Positions 37,601-45,157 of a stretch of 64,000 bases of DNA are shown here, one piece after another. Every line of letters begins with the position of its first letter. Positions within the stretch are counted from its first letter, which is position 1. Origin of the DNA: Variovorax guangxiensis (GTDB lineage Bacteria; Pseudomonadota; Gammaproteobacteria; Burkholderiales; Burkholderiaceae_C); the NCBI RefSeq assembly GCF_003952165.1, contig NZ_RXFT01000004.1:124001-188000 (forward strand), in the 5' to 3' direction. The position numbers and the translations under genes are program-made. The notes under the pieces are model-generated. The model worked only from the letters and a program-made list of their open reading frames with translations, did no database searches and was not told the DNA's origin.

Positions 37601-39299
37601 CAAGCGCACGGCGGTCTGGCAGCACCGCTACGACGAACTCAACCATCGCGTCGCCACCGTGCGGCCCGACGGGCATGTCACCCAGTGGCTGACCTATGGC
37701 TCCGGCCATGTGCACGGCCTGATGATCGACGGCCAGGACATCCTGGGCTTCGAGCGGGACGACCTGCACCGGGAGATCGCACGCGAACAAGGCAACGGCC
37801 TGAGCCAGCGGCAGAAGTACGACCCAGCGGGCCGGCTGCTCGAACAGCACATCTCCCGCACCAGGCCAGGCGCCATCGAATCGACTACCGGCATCCAGCG
37901 CCGCTATACCTACGACAAGGCCGGCCAGTTGGTGACCATCGGCGACAGCCGCCGAGGCAGCCTGAACTACCGCTACGACCCCGTGGGCCGCCTGCTCGAG
38001 GCCAACAGCCGCCTCGGGCGCGAGACCTTCGCCTTCGACCCCGCAGGCAACGTCGTCGACGCGCCACTGGCCAATGAGCCACTGAGGCACCCGGCCGGCA
38101 AGCTGCTGGACAACCTGCTGAAGAACTACGCCGGCACCAGCTACCGCTACGACGAACGCGGCAACATGACCGAGCGCGTACGCAACGGCTGGCGCACCGT
38201 CTTCGCATGGGACGGCTTCAACCGCATGACCGCGGCGACCGACCACAGCGGCATCACCACCACCTTCAGTTATGACGCGCTGGGGCGGCGTCTATCCAAG
38301 AGTTCGGGCGATACAACGACCCTGTTCGGCTGGGACGGCGACGTGCTCGCATTCGAGAGCACGCAGAGCAGCTCAGCGATCGAGGAGGGCGGCGAGCACG
38401 GCTGGAGCGTGCACTACATCCACGAGCCGAACTCGTTCGTGCCGCTGGTGCAGGTGCGCCGAGCGAGCGCGATGGCGCTGAGCGAGACGACGGATGCGAA
38501 GGCGCTGATGGAGGGCAACGGCGGCGTCTACGACATCGAGCAGGATCCGCTGTGGAACGGCGAGCAGAGGCAGGTGCCGCGGGCGTTCGACAGAAGGGAG
38601 ATGGCGTTCTACCAGTGCGACCACCTGGGCACGCCGCAGGAGCTGACGGACCATGAAGGGAGCATTGCGTGGTCGGCGCAGTACAAGGCGTGGGGAGAGG
38701 CGCGGGAGGCGATCAGCGAGGCGGGGAGAAGGGCGGGGTTCAGGAATCCGATTCGGTTTCAGGGGCAGTATTGGGATGAAGAGACGGGGCTGCATTACAA
38801 CCGGTATCGGTACTACGACCCACGCAGCGGAAGATTTGCTTCTAGCGATCCCATAAAGTTGCTGGGGGGAACAAATCTCCACCAATATGCGCCGAATCCG
38901 ACAGAGTGGGTCGATCCCTTTGGACTGAGCGGAAACTCGAAGCAGCGAAGACAAGCAACGCGTGCGGCTCAACGTGACTGCGAGAGAGCTGAGGAAAAAC
39001 GCGATGACTTGATGAACAAGCGAAAACGAAAGCATGCGACTTATGTTGGCGGCACAAAAAATGGCCAATCTGTGGGAGGGTGCTCGACAAATCCAACTGG
39101 ATGTGCAGAAGACGATATTGCCCGTCAACTCGGCTCTGACGCTACTTTTACAAAAGCGTTTGGCTGGCGCCGAAATCGTGAGACAAACGAGCTTGAGAGA
39201 ACTGAAATCCCCGTTTGTTGCAGATGCCAATTGAAATATAATCCTTCTCAATTTCCTTCAGATGTTAAGGCTGAGCCAGGTGGAGCATGGGAAAAATGA
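34605..39299 (+). CDS. Rhs-family polymorphic toxin 2 (deaminase-like tail)
   Basis: 1564 residues, paralogue of the 27079 gene with the same helical N-terminal domain (two hydrophobic segments, no visible PAAR), CKNCPAP junction, DUF6531-like entry, YD repeats and core. The core ends SSDPIKLLGG...VDPFGL at 1437-1441; the Gly after the first DPI is replaced by Lys. The 123-residue tail is more AT-rich and holds GCAEDD (Cys1500-Ala-Glu1502) and PVCCRC (Cys1538, Cys1541), the zinc-ligand/proton-shuttle pattern [H/C]AE...PxCxxC of cytidine-deaminase-fold toxins. Base deamination of nucleic acid or nucleotides is the likely activity. Stop overlaps the immunity gene (ATGA). Confidence 0.92.
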   Translation: MAGTEEKKAPTEREPQTAVAPLNTIVKEDVAAASKAVDDWLRSFSGGYVTLERLTMVLGSIPIVGNIMALVDVFLDIINIVEKKAKDGVDAFLNWVSLGINLIGLIPVPPNMAAARMSLRPTLHLVKQELKTAASNLGEAIVTTLVGHLNATIMGELDTFIDGAIAKLDGILKSCADLADKIIDNLVDVMRRVLGQKDLFTVGTPASPETKVHDPKTQSTWSRMWGAAVRYSKQSANYVAKAAASQLPDGVASQVNSVIAQMLDFKQELREQLSRLADREAQASIMWLLYKLRDALLKKKGQRAAIIAPQTGAKAEKENPGTQLGHINKQADAQGTAGCKNCPAPARKGASISLSTGNESFTHTDFVLAAPLPIEWARTYASDLDAFDRGSLGARWITPYSMRVDITTPARGARQGQPSLVHHAADGRSHAYPVLAVGQSYFDAIEEVRVSRLSERLLVLDFGKPLPEGEQSEWREIYEYVDSKQPHFRLVTQQAKDGMAIGLRYDHVIAATGERVLSDVISKHGEAVIAHVGTKPDAQTGLIQSLWELKDGQVVRQLAAYTHDAERDLVSAQDEDGASWSYTYSHHLVTRYTDRTGRGMNLEYDGTGPDAKAVREWSDDGSFALKLEWDRNIRLTYVTDALGGETWHYYDIQGYTYRIIHPDGLQEWFFRDDAKNITRHVHTDGTTDDYTYDADGNLQTHTRADGSRVHYEYDSLHRLTGIRDAEGGVWKRDYDAQGHLTEEIDPLGHKTEYAYDKAGRPVRITDAKGGVKVLAYSPSGQLLSYTDCSAKTSRWDYDDRGRLVKATDAAGNATSYRYAAGQLEEIEQPDRTSEHFEHDAEGRLLVHTDALGRATRYSYTRAGLIAGRTDAAGRSLRYRWDLLGRLTELHNENGSRYDFRYDPVGRLLEETGFDRKTTQYVHEETTGVLAEVIEAGHRTELEFDPLGRLSERRAGGQSERFAYDRNGRLLEATNSDARLQWFYDPAGNLTREHHHYLERKRTAVWQHRYDELNHRVATVRPDGHVTQWLTYGSGHVHGLMIDGQDILGFERDDLHREIAREQGNGLSQRQKYDPAGRLLEQHISRTRPGAIESTTGIQRRYTYDKAGQLVTIGDSRRGSLNYRYDPVGRLLEANSRLGRETFAFDPAGNVVDAPLANEPLRHPAGKLLDNLLKNYAGTSYRYDERGNMTERVRNGWRTVFAWDGFNRMTAATDHSGITTTFSYDALGRRLSKSSGDTTTLFGWDGDVLAFESTQSSSAIEEGGEHGWSVHYIHEPNSFVPLVQVRRASAMALSETTDAKALMEGNGGVYDIEQDPLWNGEQRQVPRAFDRREMAFYQCDHLGTPQELTDHEGSIAWSAQYKAWGEAREAISEAGRRAGFRNPIRFQGQYWDEETGLHYNRYRYYDPRSGRFASSDPIKLLGGTNLHQYAPNPTEWVDPFGLSGNSKQRRQATRAAQRDCERAEEKRDDLMNKRKRKHATYVGGTKNGQSVGGCSTNPTGCAEDDIARQLGSDATFTKAFGWRRNRETNELERTEIPVCCRCQLKYNPSQFPSDVKAEPGGAWEK
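37079..38025 (+). repeat. Near-identical Rhs core tract, copy B
   Basis: Partner of 29592-30538 at a constant offset of 7487 bases. The tract begins at the ATCGAACAGCCCGACAGGAC junction and ends at CGGGCGCGAGA, with sharp loss of identity on both sides. Confidence 0.85.
37992..38821 (+). repeat. Rhs core 3' segment, copy within rhs 2
   Basis: About 830 bases repeated at 39852-40681 (constant offset 1860). Nearly identical from about 38089 onward, more divergent in the first 90 bases. The copy ends at the YYDP codons just before the variable region, the expected exchange point for Rhs tips. Confidence 0.88.
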
Positions 39300-39757
39300 T
39301 TGATTTTGCATCCGTTGAGTGTTCTAGGATTGATTGGCAGAAATATGAGGAAATTCAAGGGCGAGCGGATTCCATTCCTGCTGTCTTACAAGCGTTGTTG
39401 AGTTCTTCAATAGAAAATGCGGAGAAATATTATTGGGGGATAGAGAATCATGTGGTTGTTCAAGGACAATTGTTTAGTGCGGCTGAGCCCACGTTGCAAG
39501 TGCTTATCGCCTCGCTTTTGAATGTTCGCCCTAGGCATACAAAAATCGATGTGCTTGAGCTTATTTTTCAAATAGTTGCTGCTGCTTTTTCCGAGGCAGA
39601 AGATGAAAAATACAGGGAAATGCAACGCCGAATTCAATTGCGCGCACTGGAGGGGTTGTGGGTTTTTTACGGAGAATTAAACGGGGAGCATTCTGAGGCA
39701 GTTGGCGAGATATTGGATTTGATTGATCAATCCCGATTGAAATACTTTATTCAATGA
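39296..39757 (+). CDS. Candidate immunity protein for the deaminase-like Rhs toxin
   Basis: 153 residues, all-helical by pattern. The ATG overlaps the Rhs 2 TGA; another in-frame ATG at 39287 is possible. The segment DWQKYEEIQGRADSIPAVLQ followed by YYWGIENHVVVQGQLFSAAE and PTLQVLIASLL resembles a HEAT-like immunity family found beside deaminase and other toxins (W..L...G.A..IP..L...). Base composition is far more AT-rich than the Rhs core, as usual for immunity genes. Specificity is inferred from position only. Confidence 0.75.
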   Translation: MIDFASVECSRIDWQKYEEIQGRADSIPAVLQALLSSSIENAEKYYWGIENHVVVQGQLFSAAEPTLQVLIASLLNVRPRHTKIDVLELIFQIVAAAFSEAEDEKYREMQRRIQLRALEGLWVFYGELNGEHSEAVGEILDLIDQSRLKYFIQ

Positions 39758-39851
39758 GCCGAGGATGCAATCAAAGGATGATCATTGGATGCATTGATCA
39801 CTCCGACGTGATAGGGTGAAGTTGAATTGAAATCGACACGATCAACAGGCG

Positions 39852-40681
39852 CTGCCTGAGGCCAACAGCCGCCTGGAACGCGAGACGTTTGAGTTCGATC
39901 AGGCGGGCAACATCGCCGACCCGCCCCCGGCCAACGAGCCACTGAGGCACCCGGCCGGCAAGCTGCTGGACAACCTGCTGAAGAACTACGCCGGCACCAG
40001 CTACCGCTACGACGAACGCGGCAACATGACCGAGCGCGTACGCAACGGCTGGCGAACCGTCTTCGCATGGGACGGCTTCAACCGCATGACCGCGGCGACC
40101 GACCACAGCGGCATCACCACCACCTTCAGTTATGACGCGCTGGGGCGGCGTCTATCCAAGAGTTCGGGCGACACCACGACCCTGTTCGGCTGGGACGGCG
40201 ACGTGCTCGCATTCGAGAGCACGCAGAGCAGCTCGGCGATCGAGGAGGGCGGCGAGCACGGCTGGAGCGTGCACTACATCCACGAGCCGAACTCGTTCGT
40301 GCCGCTGATTCAGGTGCGTAGGGCAAGTGCTGTGGCGCTGAACGAGACGACGGATGTGAAGGCGCTGATGGAGGCCAACGGAGGCGTCTATGACATCGAG
40401 CAGGATTCGCTGTGGAACGGCGAACAGAGGCGGGTGCCGCGGGCGTTCGACAGAAGGGAGATGGCGTTCTACCAGTGCGACCACCTGGGCACACCGCAGG
40501 AGCTGACGGACCATGAGGGGAGCGTTGCGTGGTCGGCGCAGTACAAGGCGTGGGGAGAGGCGCGGGAGGCGATCAGCGAGGCGGGGAGAAGGGCGGGGTT
40601 CAGGAATCCGATTCGGTTCCAGGGGCAGTATTGGGATGAAGAGACGGGGCTGCATTACAACCGGTATCGCTACTACGACCC
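39852..40681 (+). repeat. Rhs core 3' segment, displaced copy
   Basis: Copy of 37992-38821. The frame is open from 39831, after a TGA at 39828, and there is no rhs 5' part. It provides homology for recombination that would swap the downstream tail onto rhs 2. Confidence 0.88.
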
Positions 40682-41189
40682 CCTGGTAGGGCGGTTCGTC
40701 TCGAAAGATCCAATTCGAATCCTCGGTGGCGAAAACTTCTACGAGTACGCGCCAAGTCCTACTTACTGGATCGACCCCTTTGGATTAGCGCGAAAAGGAG
40801 GGCAACGGACGAATGGCGGGGGCACTCCGCCGAAGAAACCCGAGCAGGCTAAAGCGGCGCAAACACAGGAAAACACGCATTGCCCGCTGATGACGCGAGT
40901 GCGGCATTACACGAATCGAAAAGGGTCAACCGGAATCCAGGCCAGCGGCAAAGTTATTGCGAGTGACAACAATCGTGTCTATGTCGAGCCTGCTAGCGGA
41001 AAACCACTAAGTCAACGCGATGCCGAAGATAAGTATCAGATCGGACAAGGCCGCGGGCGGGACTATGTTGAATTTGACGTACCACTTTCAAGGCTTGAAT
41101 GGGTGGAGAATCCTAGGTATCACAGGCAGGAGCTAACAATTAAAGGTGATGCTCCAGCATGCAATCTTAAAGTCTTTAGGAGAGTTTAA
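40026..41189 (+). CDS. Orphan Rhs tip (silent cassette) with ADP-ribosyltransferase-like tail
   Basis: 387 residues from the first ATG, though homology to Rhs 2 begins in-frame at 39852 with no start codon. It has only the last part of the Rhs core, ending SKDPIRILGG...IDPFGL near 40787, then a 133-residue tail. The tail begins with a basic, Gly/Pro-rich linker and then RVRHYTNRKGSTGIQASGKV, DNNRVYVEPA and DYVEFDVPLSRLEWV, resembling HYD1-type ADP-ribosyltransferase toxins (HYT...KG..GI..SG). It lacks any delivery region, so it is probably inactive unless recombined onto rhs 2. An immunity-like gene follows directly. Confidence 0.8.
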   Translation: MTERVRNGWRTVFAWDGFNRMTAATDHSGITTTFSYDALGRRLSKSSGDTTTLFGWDGDVLAFESTQSSSAIEEGGEHGWSVHYIHEPNSFVPLIQVRRASAVALNETTDVKALMEANGGVYDIEQDSLWNGEQRRVPRAFDRREMAFYQCDHLGTPQELTDHEGSVAWSAQYKAWGEAREAISEAGRRAGFRNPIRFQGQYWDEETGLHYNRYRYYDPLVGRFVSKDPIRILGGENFYEYAPSPTYWIDPFGLARKGGQRTNGGGTPPKKPEQAKAAQTQENTHCPLMTRVRHYTNRKGSTGIQASGKVIASDNNRVYVEPASGKPLSQRDAEDKYQIGQGRGRDYVEFDVPLSRLEWVENPRYHRQELTIKGDAPACNLKVFRRV

Positions 41190-41504
41190 ATGATGGAAAA
41201 AAATAAGGAATTGCGAATCGATGGGGGGGATTTGTTAAATGTCCTTCGAGAGATTGAGTACATGCTGATTTCCCTGCACAAGATTGGCTCCTATTACGCA
41301 CCGGATCTTCCTGGTAAGAAGTCAGAATACAACGCAGAAACAACCAAATTCATTGACGACGGAGACGTAACGGGTCGGCTCGCCAGAGTTCGATCTGCCT
41401 TGTCCAGGGTTTTCGATGAAACTCGAGGCGAAGACGACATGACAGACATCGAGCGAGCTTTGGAAGGTCTGCAGTTTTGGAGACCAGGAAATAACAGTGA
41501 GTGA
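41190..41504 (+). CDS. Candidate immunity protein for the HYD1-like tail
   Basis: 104 residues starting MMEKNKELRIDGGDLLNVLR, immediately after the orphan tip stop. The motif TTKFIDDGDVTGRLARVRSA and RGEDDMTDIERALEG belongs to a pattern I have seen beside polymorphic toxins. Composition is AT-rich. Keeping the immunity gene expressed would protect the cell when the silent tip is activated. Confidence 0.75.
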   Translation: MMEKNKELRIDGGDLLNVLREIEYMLISLHKIGSYYAPDLPGKKSEYNAETTKFIDDGDVTGRLARVRSALSRVFDETRGEDDMTDIERALEGLQFWRPGNNSE

Positions 41505-41652
41505 ACAGTACTGAATAGCGGTGCCAGGTTGCTGAACGGTGCGCCGAGATTTTTTGTGCGCTGGCTTCTGATCACTTCGAGCTATTGTTGAAGTTGAATC
41601 CTAATGAAATGAATTGACGCTTCGGTGGCGATGCTGGCAGAGAGGTTGTAGC

Positions 41653-42039
41653 TTGATAGTTTTTCATTTTGGGCTGTTGAGCAAGGACGAATTAACGATT
41701 GATTTCGATGAAGAGGGTGCTGGTTTGCTTCTCTCGAAAATCTCTGCATTGATAGATGGAATAAGGAGTGTCGAGCATGTCGGCTCTCTTCATTTGTTTC
41801 GAAATGATCTGGAGGAAGCGATAATTGAATTGAGGCTTGGCGTGCTCGATCGTCTCGAAATGAAGAAAAATTCGTTGTTCTTGGAGATAGGCTTGGATGC
41901 TTTGGGGTATGCGCTCCATCAGTTGACTGAATTCCTGGAAAGGGGCTACTTCTTTCCTTCCGAATTCTGGAGTTTTTCGAGAGAAGGTCGAAAATACGAT
42001 ACGCAGGTTTTCTTCGGAAAGCTCTCCTCGCGGGAGTGA
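41653..42039 (+). CDS. Orphan immunity-like protein at the end of the Rhs island
   Basis: 128 residues if started at TTG 41653 (MIVFHFGLLSKDELTIDFDE), behind AGAGAGG; another TTG at 41614 is in frame. The C-terminal half reads LEIGLDALGYALHQLTEFLE and PSEFWSFSREGRKYDTQVFF. It is AT-rich like the two immunity genes upstream, but no toxin tail precedes it. I recognise no named family. Probably an immunity gene whose toxin was deleted. Confidence 0.6.
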   Translation: MIVFHFGLLSKDELTIDFDEEGAGLLLSKISALIDGIRSVEHVGSLHLFRNDLEEAIIELRLGVLDRLEMKKNSLFLEIGLDALGYALHQLTEFLERGYFFPSEFWSFSREGRKYDTQVFFGKLSSRE

Positions 42040-42205
42040 CTCCTTCGCCTCCGGCTTGAGAGGGCAACCCGAACGCTACGTGGATCTACCCTTCAGCATT
42101 GCGCGCACGACAGACGTCCCCTAGGCAAAACTCCCCATTGATTTGTTCGCCGCCATAGCCACAGGCTTCGGCGCCTCTACATCTGCTGTGTTCGGGTTTC
42201 CGATA
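42040..42205. other. Intergenic boundary between Rhs island and sugar ABC operon
   Basis: Within the 295-base gap from 42040 to 42334 I see no ORF with coding character. Composition returns to GC-rich toward the right. The only clear structure in the gap is the palindrome annotated next. Confidence 0.5.
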
Positions 42206-42226
42206 ACTAAATCACCTTGATTTAGT
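42206..42226. promoter_or_regulatory. Perfect palindrome upstream of sugar ABC operon, candidate ROK operator
   Basis: Arms ACTAAATCA (42206-42214) and TGATTTAGT (42218-42226) are exact reverse complements around a CCT spacer. It is AT-rich in a GC-rich setting and lies 109 bases before the binding-protein ATG. The operon ends with a ROK repressor gene, so self-regulation through this site is a reasonable inference. Confidence 0.65.
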
Positions 42227-42334
42227 CCCTCCGCTGCCCGATAGTCCCCTTGCGCCCGGACGCCCGCTTCCCATCACGCGATCCGGATCCAAAACCGCAG
42301 GCGCAAACCAACCGCCCGCCCAAGGAGACAACCC

Positions 42335-43351
42335 ATGCACACCAGCCCCCGCTCCATCCTCGTCCTGGCAGCACTCTCCCTCGCCGCAGCCTCCGCGTCG
42401 ACCGCAGCCTTCGCCGCCGACCAGCCCGTCATCGGCCTCGTCACCAAGACCGAAACCAACCCCTTCTTCGTGAAGATGAAGGAAGGCGCACAGGAAGAGG
42501 CCAAGAAGCAGGGCGCCAAGCTGCTCTCCGGCGCAGGCAAGGCCGACGGCGACAACGCCGGGCAGATCACCGCCATGGAGAACATGATCGCCGCTGGCGC
42601 CAAGACCATCCTCATCACGCCGAGCGACGCCAAGGCCATCGTTCCCGCGATCAAGAAGGCGCGCGACAAGGGCGTGATGGTGATCGCGCTCGACAGCCCG
42701 GCCGATCCGCCGGATGCGACCGACGCGCTCTTCGCCACCAACAACTACACCGCCGGCGTGCTGATCGGCGAATACGCCAAGGCCGCGATGGCGGGCAAGC
42801 CGGCGAAGATCGTCGCGCTCGACCTGCTGCCGGGCCACCCCGTGGGCGCGCAGCGCCACAACGGCTTCATGAAGGGCTTCGGCCTGCAGGCCAACGACGC
42901 GAAGTCGAACGAGCTGTCTAAGGCGCCCGAGATCGTCTGCATGGCCGACAGCTACGGCGACCAGGCCAAGGCGCAGACGGTGATGGAGAACTGCCTGCAG
43001 AAGGCGCCCGACGTGAACCTGGTCTACACCATCAACGAGCCCGCCGCCGCCGGTGCGTACAACGCACTCAAGCGCGCCGGCAAGGAGAAGGGCGTGATGA
43101 TCGTGTCGGTCGACGGCGGCTGCCAGGGCATCAAGGACACGGCCGCCGGCATCATCGCCGCGACCTCGCAGCAGTACCCGCTGAAGATGGCTGCCATGGG
43201 CGTTGCCGCGGGCGTCGAGTACGCCAAGACGGGCAAGAAGGCTTCGGGCTACGTCGACACCGGCGTGACGCTGATCGCTGGCAAGAGCGTGGCGGGCGTC
43301 GACAGCAAGGACACCAAGACCGGTGCCGAGCTGTGCTGGGGCAAGAAGTAA
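42335..43351 (+). CDS. Sugar ABC transporter substrate-binding protein (FrcB-like)
   Basis: 338-residue periplasmic binding protein of the ribose/fructose type (Peripla_BP_4). Signal peptide about 1-28 ending AFA. The mature part starts ADQPVIGLVTKTETNPFFVK; later motifs GAKTILITPSDAKAIVPAIK and VMVIALDSPADPP line the sugar site. A CAAGGAG site precedes the ATG. It heads a binding protein-permease-ATPase-ROK operon, close in order and sequence to the FrcBCA fructose system, but the exact sugar is inferred. Confidence 0.92.
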   Translation: MHTSPRSILVLAALSLAAASASTAAFAADQPVIGLVTKTETNPFFVKMKEGAQEEAKKQGAKLLSGAGKADGDNAGQITAMENMIAAGAKTILITPSDAKAIVPAIKKARDKGVMVIALDSPADPPDATDALFATNNYTAGVLIGEYAKAAMAGKPAKIVALDLLPGHPVGAQRHNGFMKGFGLQANDAKSNELSKAPEIVCMADSYGDQAKAQTVMENCLQKAPDVNLVYTINEPAAAGAYNALKRAGKEKGVMIVSVDGGCQGIKDTAAGIIAATSQQYPLKMAAMGVAAGVEYAKTGKKASGYVDTGVTLIAGKSVAGVDSKDTKTGAELCWGKK

Positions 43352-43391
43352 GCAGCCGATCTGACGACGAATCTCAGGGAGGCACATCTCG

Positions 43392-44357
43392 ATGGCGAAA
43401 TCCGCATCAGCCACGCACCACATCCCGTGGGGCGCCCTGGGGCCGTGGCTGGCCCTGCTGGGCGCATGCATCTTCTTCGCGACCCAGTCCGACCGCTTTC
43501 TCACGGGCGGCAATCTCTCGCTGATCCTGCAGCAGGTGATGGTGGTCGGCGTGATCGCCATCGGCCAGACGCTGGTGATCCTCACGGCGGGCATCGACCT
43601 GTCGTGCGGCATGGTGATGGCGTTGGGCGGCATCATCATGAGCAAGTTCGCCACCGAGCTCGGTCTGCCGGCGCCGGTGGCCATTCTCTGCGGCATCGGG
43701 GTGACGACGCTGTTCGGCCTGCTCAACGGCCTGCTGGTCACGCGCATCAAGCTGCCGCCCTTCATCGTGACGCTCGGCACGCTGAACATCGCCTTCGCGA
43801 TCACGCAGCTGTACTCGTCGTCGCAGACCATCACCGACCTGCCCGGCGGCCTCACTGGCCTGGGCACCACCTTCACCATCGGCGGCGCCGAGGTGGCTTG
43901 GGGTTCGGTGCTGATGGTGGTGCTCTATTTCCTCGCGTGGTTCGTGCTGCGCGAGACGGCGGCGGGGCGCCACGTCTACGCCGTGGGCAACAACGCCGAG
44001 GCCACGCGCCTCGTGGGCATCCCGACCCAGCGCGTGCTGCTGGGCGTGTACGTGATGGCGGGCGTGCTCTACGGTATCGCCTCGCTGCTGTCGGTGGCGC
44101 GCACCGGCGTGGGCGACCCCAACGCGGGCCAGACCGAGAACCTCGATGCCATCACGGCCGTGGTGCTCGGCGGCACCAGCCTCTTCGGCGGCCGCGGCAT
44201 CGTGCTGGGTTCGCTGATCGGCGTGCTGATCGTGGGCGTATTCCGCAACGGGCTCACGCTGATGGGCGTGTCTTCGATCTACCAGGTGCTGGTGACTGGC
44301 ATCCTGGTGATCCTGGCCGTCGCGGCCGATCAACTCTCGCGGAAAGGGGCCCGCTGA
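43392..44357 (+). CDS. Sugar ABC transporter permease (FrcC-like)
   Basis: 321-residue RbsC/FrcC-type inner-membrane permease with about 8-10 hydrophobic helices, including VGVIAIGQTLVILTAGIDLS and VVLGGTSLFGGRGIVLGSLI, the conserved signature of this carbohydrate-uptake group. It shares one base with the ATPase start (TGATG). Works as a dimer with the ATPase below. Confidence 0.92.
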   Translation: MAKSASATHHIPWGALGPWLALLGACIFFATQSDRFLTGGNLSLILQQVMVVGVIAIGQTLVILTAGIDLSCGMVMALGGIIMSKFATELGLPAPVAILCGIGVTTLFGLLNGLLVTRIKLPPFIVTLGTLNIAFAITQLYSSSQTITDLPGGLTGLGTTFTIGGAEVAWGSVLMVVLYFLAWFVLRETAAGRHVYAVGNNAEATRLVGIPTQRVLLGVYVMAGVLYGIASLLSVARTGVGDPNAGQTENLDAITAVVLGGTSLFGGRGIVLGSLIGVLIVGVFRNGLTLMGVSSIYQVLVTGILVILAVAADQLSRKGAR

Positions 44358-45157
44358 TGACCGCCGCAGCAAACCCCCGCAAGATCGTGATGCAGGCCAA
44401 GGGCCTGGTGAAGCGCTACGGCCAGGTCACGGCGCTGGCCGGTGTCGACTTCGAGCTGCGCGAAGGAGAGATCCTCGCGGTGATCGGCGACAACGGCGCG
44501 GGCAAGTCATCGCTCATCAAGGCGCTGTCGGGCGCGATCGTGCCCGACGAGGGGCAGATCCTGCTCGACGGCAAGCCGGTGAATTTCCGCAATCCCCTGG
44601 AGGCGCGGCGCGCGGGCATCGAGACGGTCTACCAGGACCTGGCCGTGGCGCCCGCCATGACCATCTACGAGAACCTGTTCCTCGGCCGCGAGCTGCGCCG
44701 GCCCGGCTTCATGGGCAACGTGCTGCGCATGCTCGACAAGAACAAGATGCTGCGGGAAAGCACCGCGCGCATGGCCGACCTGAAGGTCGGCATCCAGTCG
44801 ATGACGCAGGCGGTCGAGACGCTCTCCGGCGGCCAGCGCCAGTGCGTGGCGGTGGCGCGCAGCGCGGCCTTCGCGCGGCACGTGGTCATCATGGACGAGC
44901 CCACCGCCGCGCTCGGCGTGAAGGAGGGCAACATGGTGCTGGAGCTGATCCGCCGCGTGCGCGACCGCGGCCTGCCCGTGGTGCTCATCAGCCACAACAT
45001 GCCGCACGTGTTCGAGGTGGCCGACCGCATCCACGTGGCCCGCCTCGGCCGCCGCGCGGCCGTGCTCGACCCGAAGAAGATCAGCATGAGCGACACCGTC
45101 GCCGTCATGACCGGCGCCATGCCGCCCGACCAGCTGCCCGCGGAGGCGCATGCCTGA
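44357..45157 (+). CDS. Sugar ABC transporter ATP-binding protein (FrcA-like)
   Basis: 266-residue single-domain ATPase. Walker A GDNGAGKS at 44-51, signature LSGGQ at 156-160, Walker B VVIMDEP at 176-182, and the switch His in LISHNMPHVFEVADRIHVAR. Unlike RbsA or MglA it has one ATPase domain, as in FrcA. The start overlaps the permease stop; its 3' end overlaps the ROK gene by eight bases. Confidence 0.92.
   Translation: MTAAANPRKIVMQAKGLVKRYGQVTALAGVDFELREGEILAVIGDNGAGKSSLIKALSGAIVPDEGQILLDGKPVNFRNPLEARRAGIETVYQDLAVAPAMTIYENLFLGRELRRPGFMGNVLRMLDKNKMLRESTARMADLKVGIQSMTQAVETLSGGQRQCVAVARSAAFARHVVIMDEPTAALGVKEGNMVLELIRRVRDRGLPVVLISHNMPHVFEVADRIHVARLGRRAAVLDPKKISMSDTVAVMTGAMPPDQLPAEAHA

Noticed and set aside
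35223..38246. A 1007-codon minus-strand frame opposite rhs 2
   Set aside because: Shadow created by the YD repeats; no start context or domain.
23915..42039. A complete type VI secretion system
   Set aside because: No tss structural genes (sheath, baseplate, membrane complex, ClpV) or Hcp are present; this is a cargo locus.
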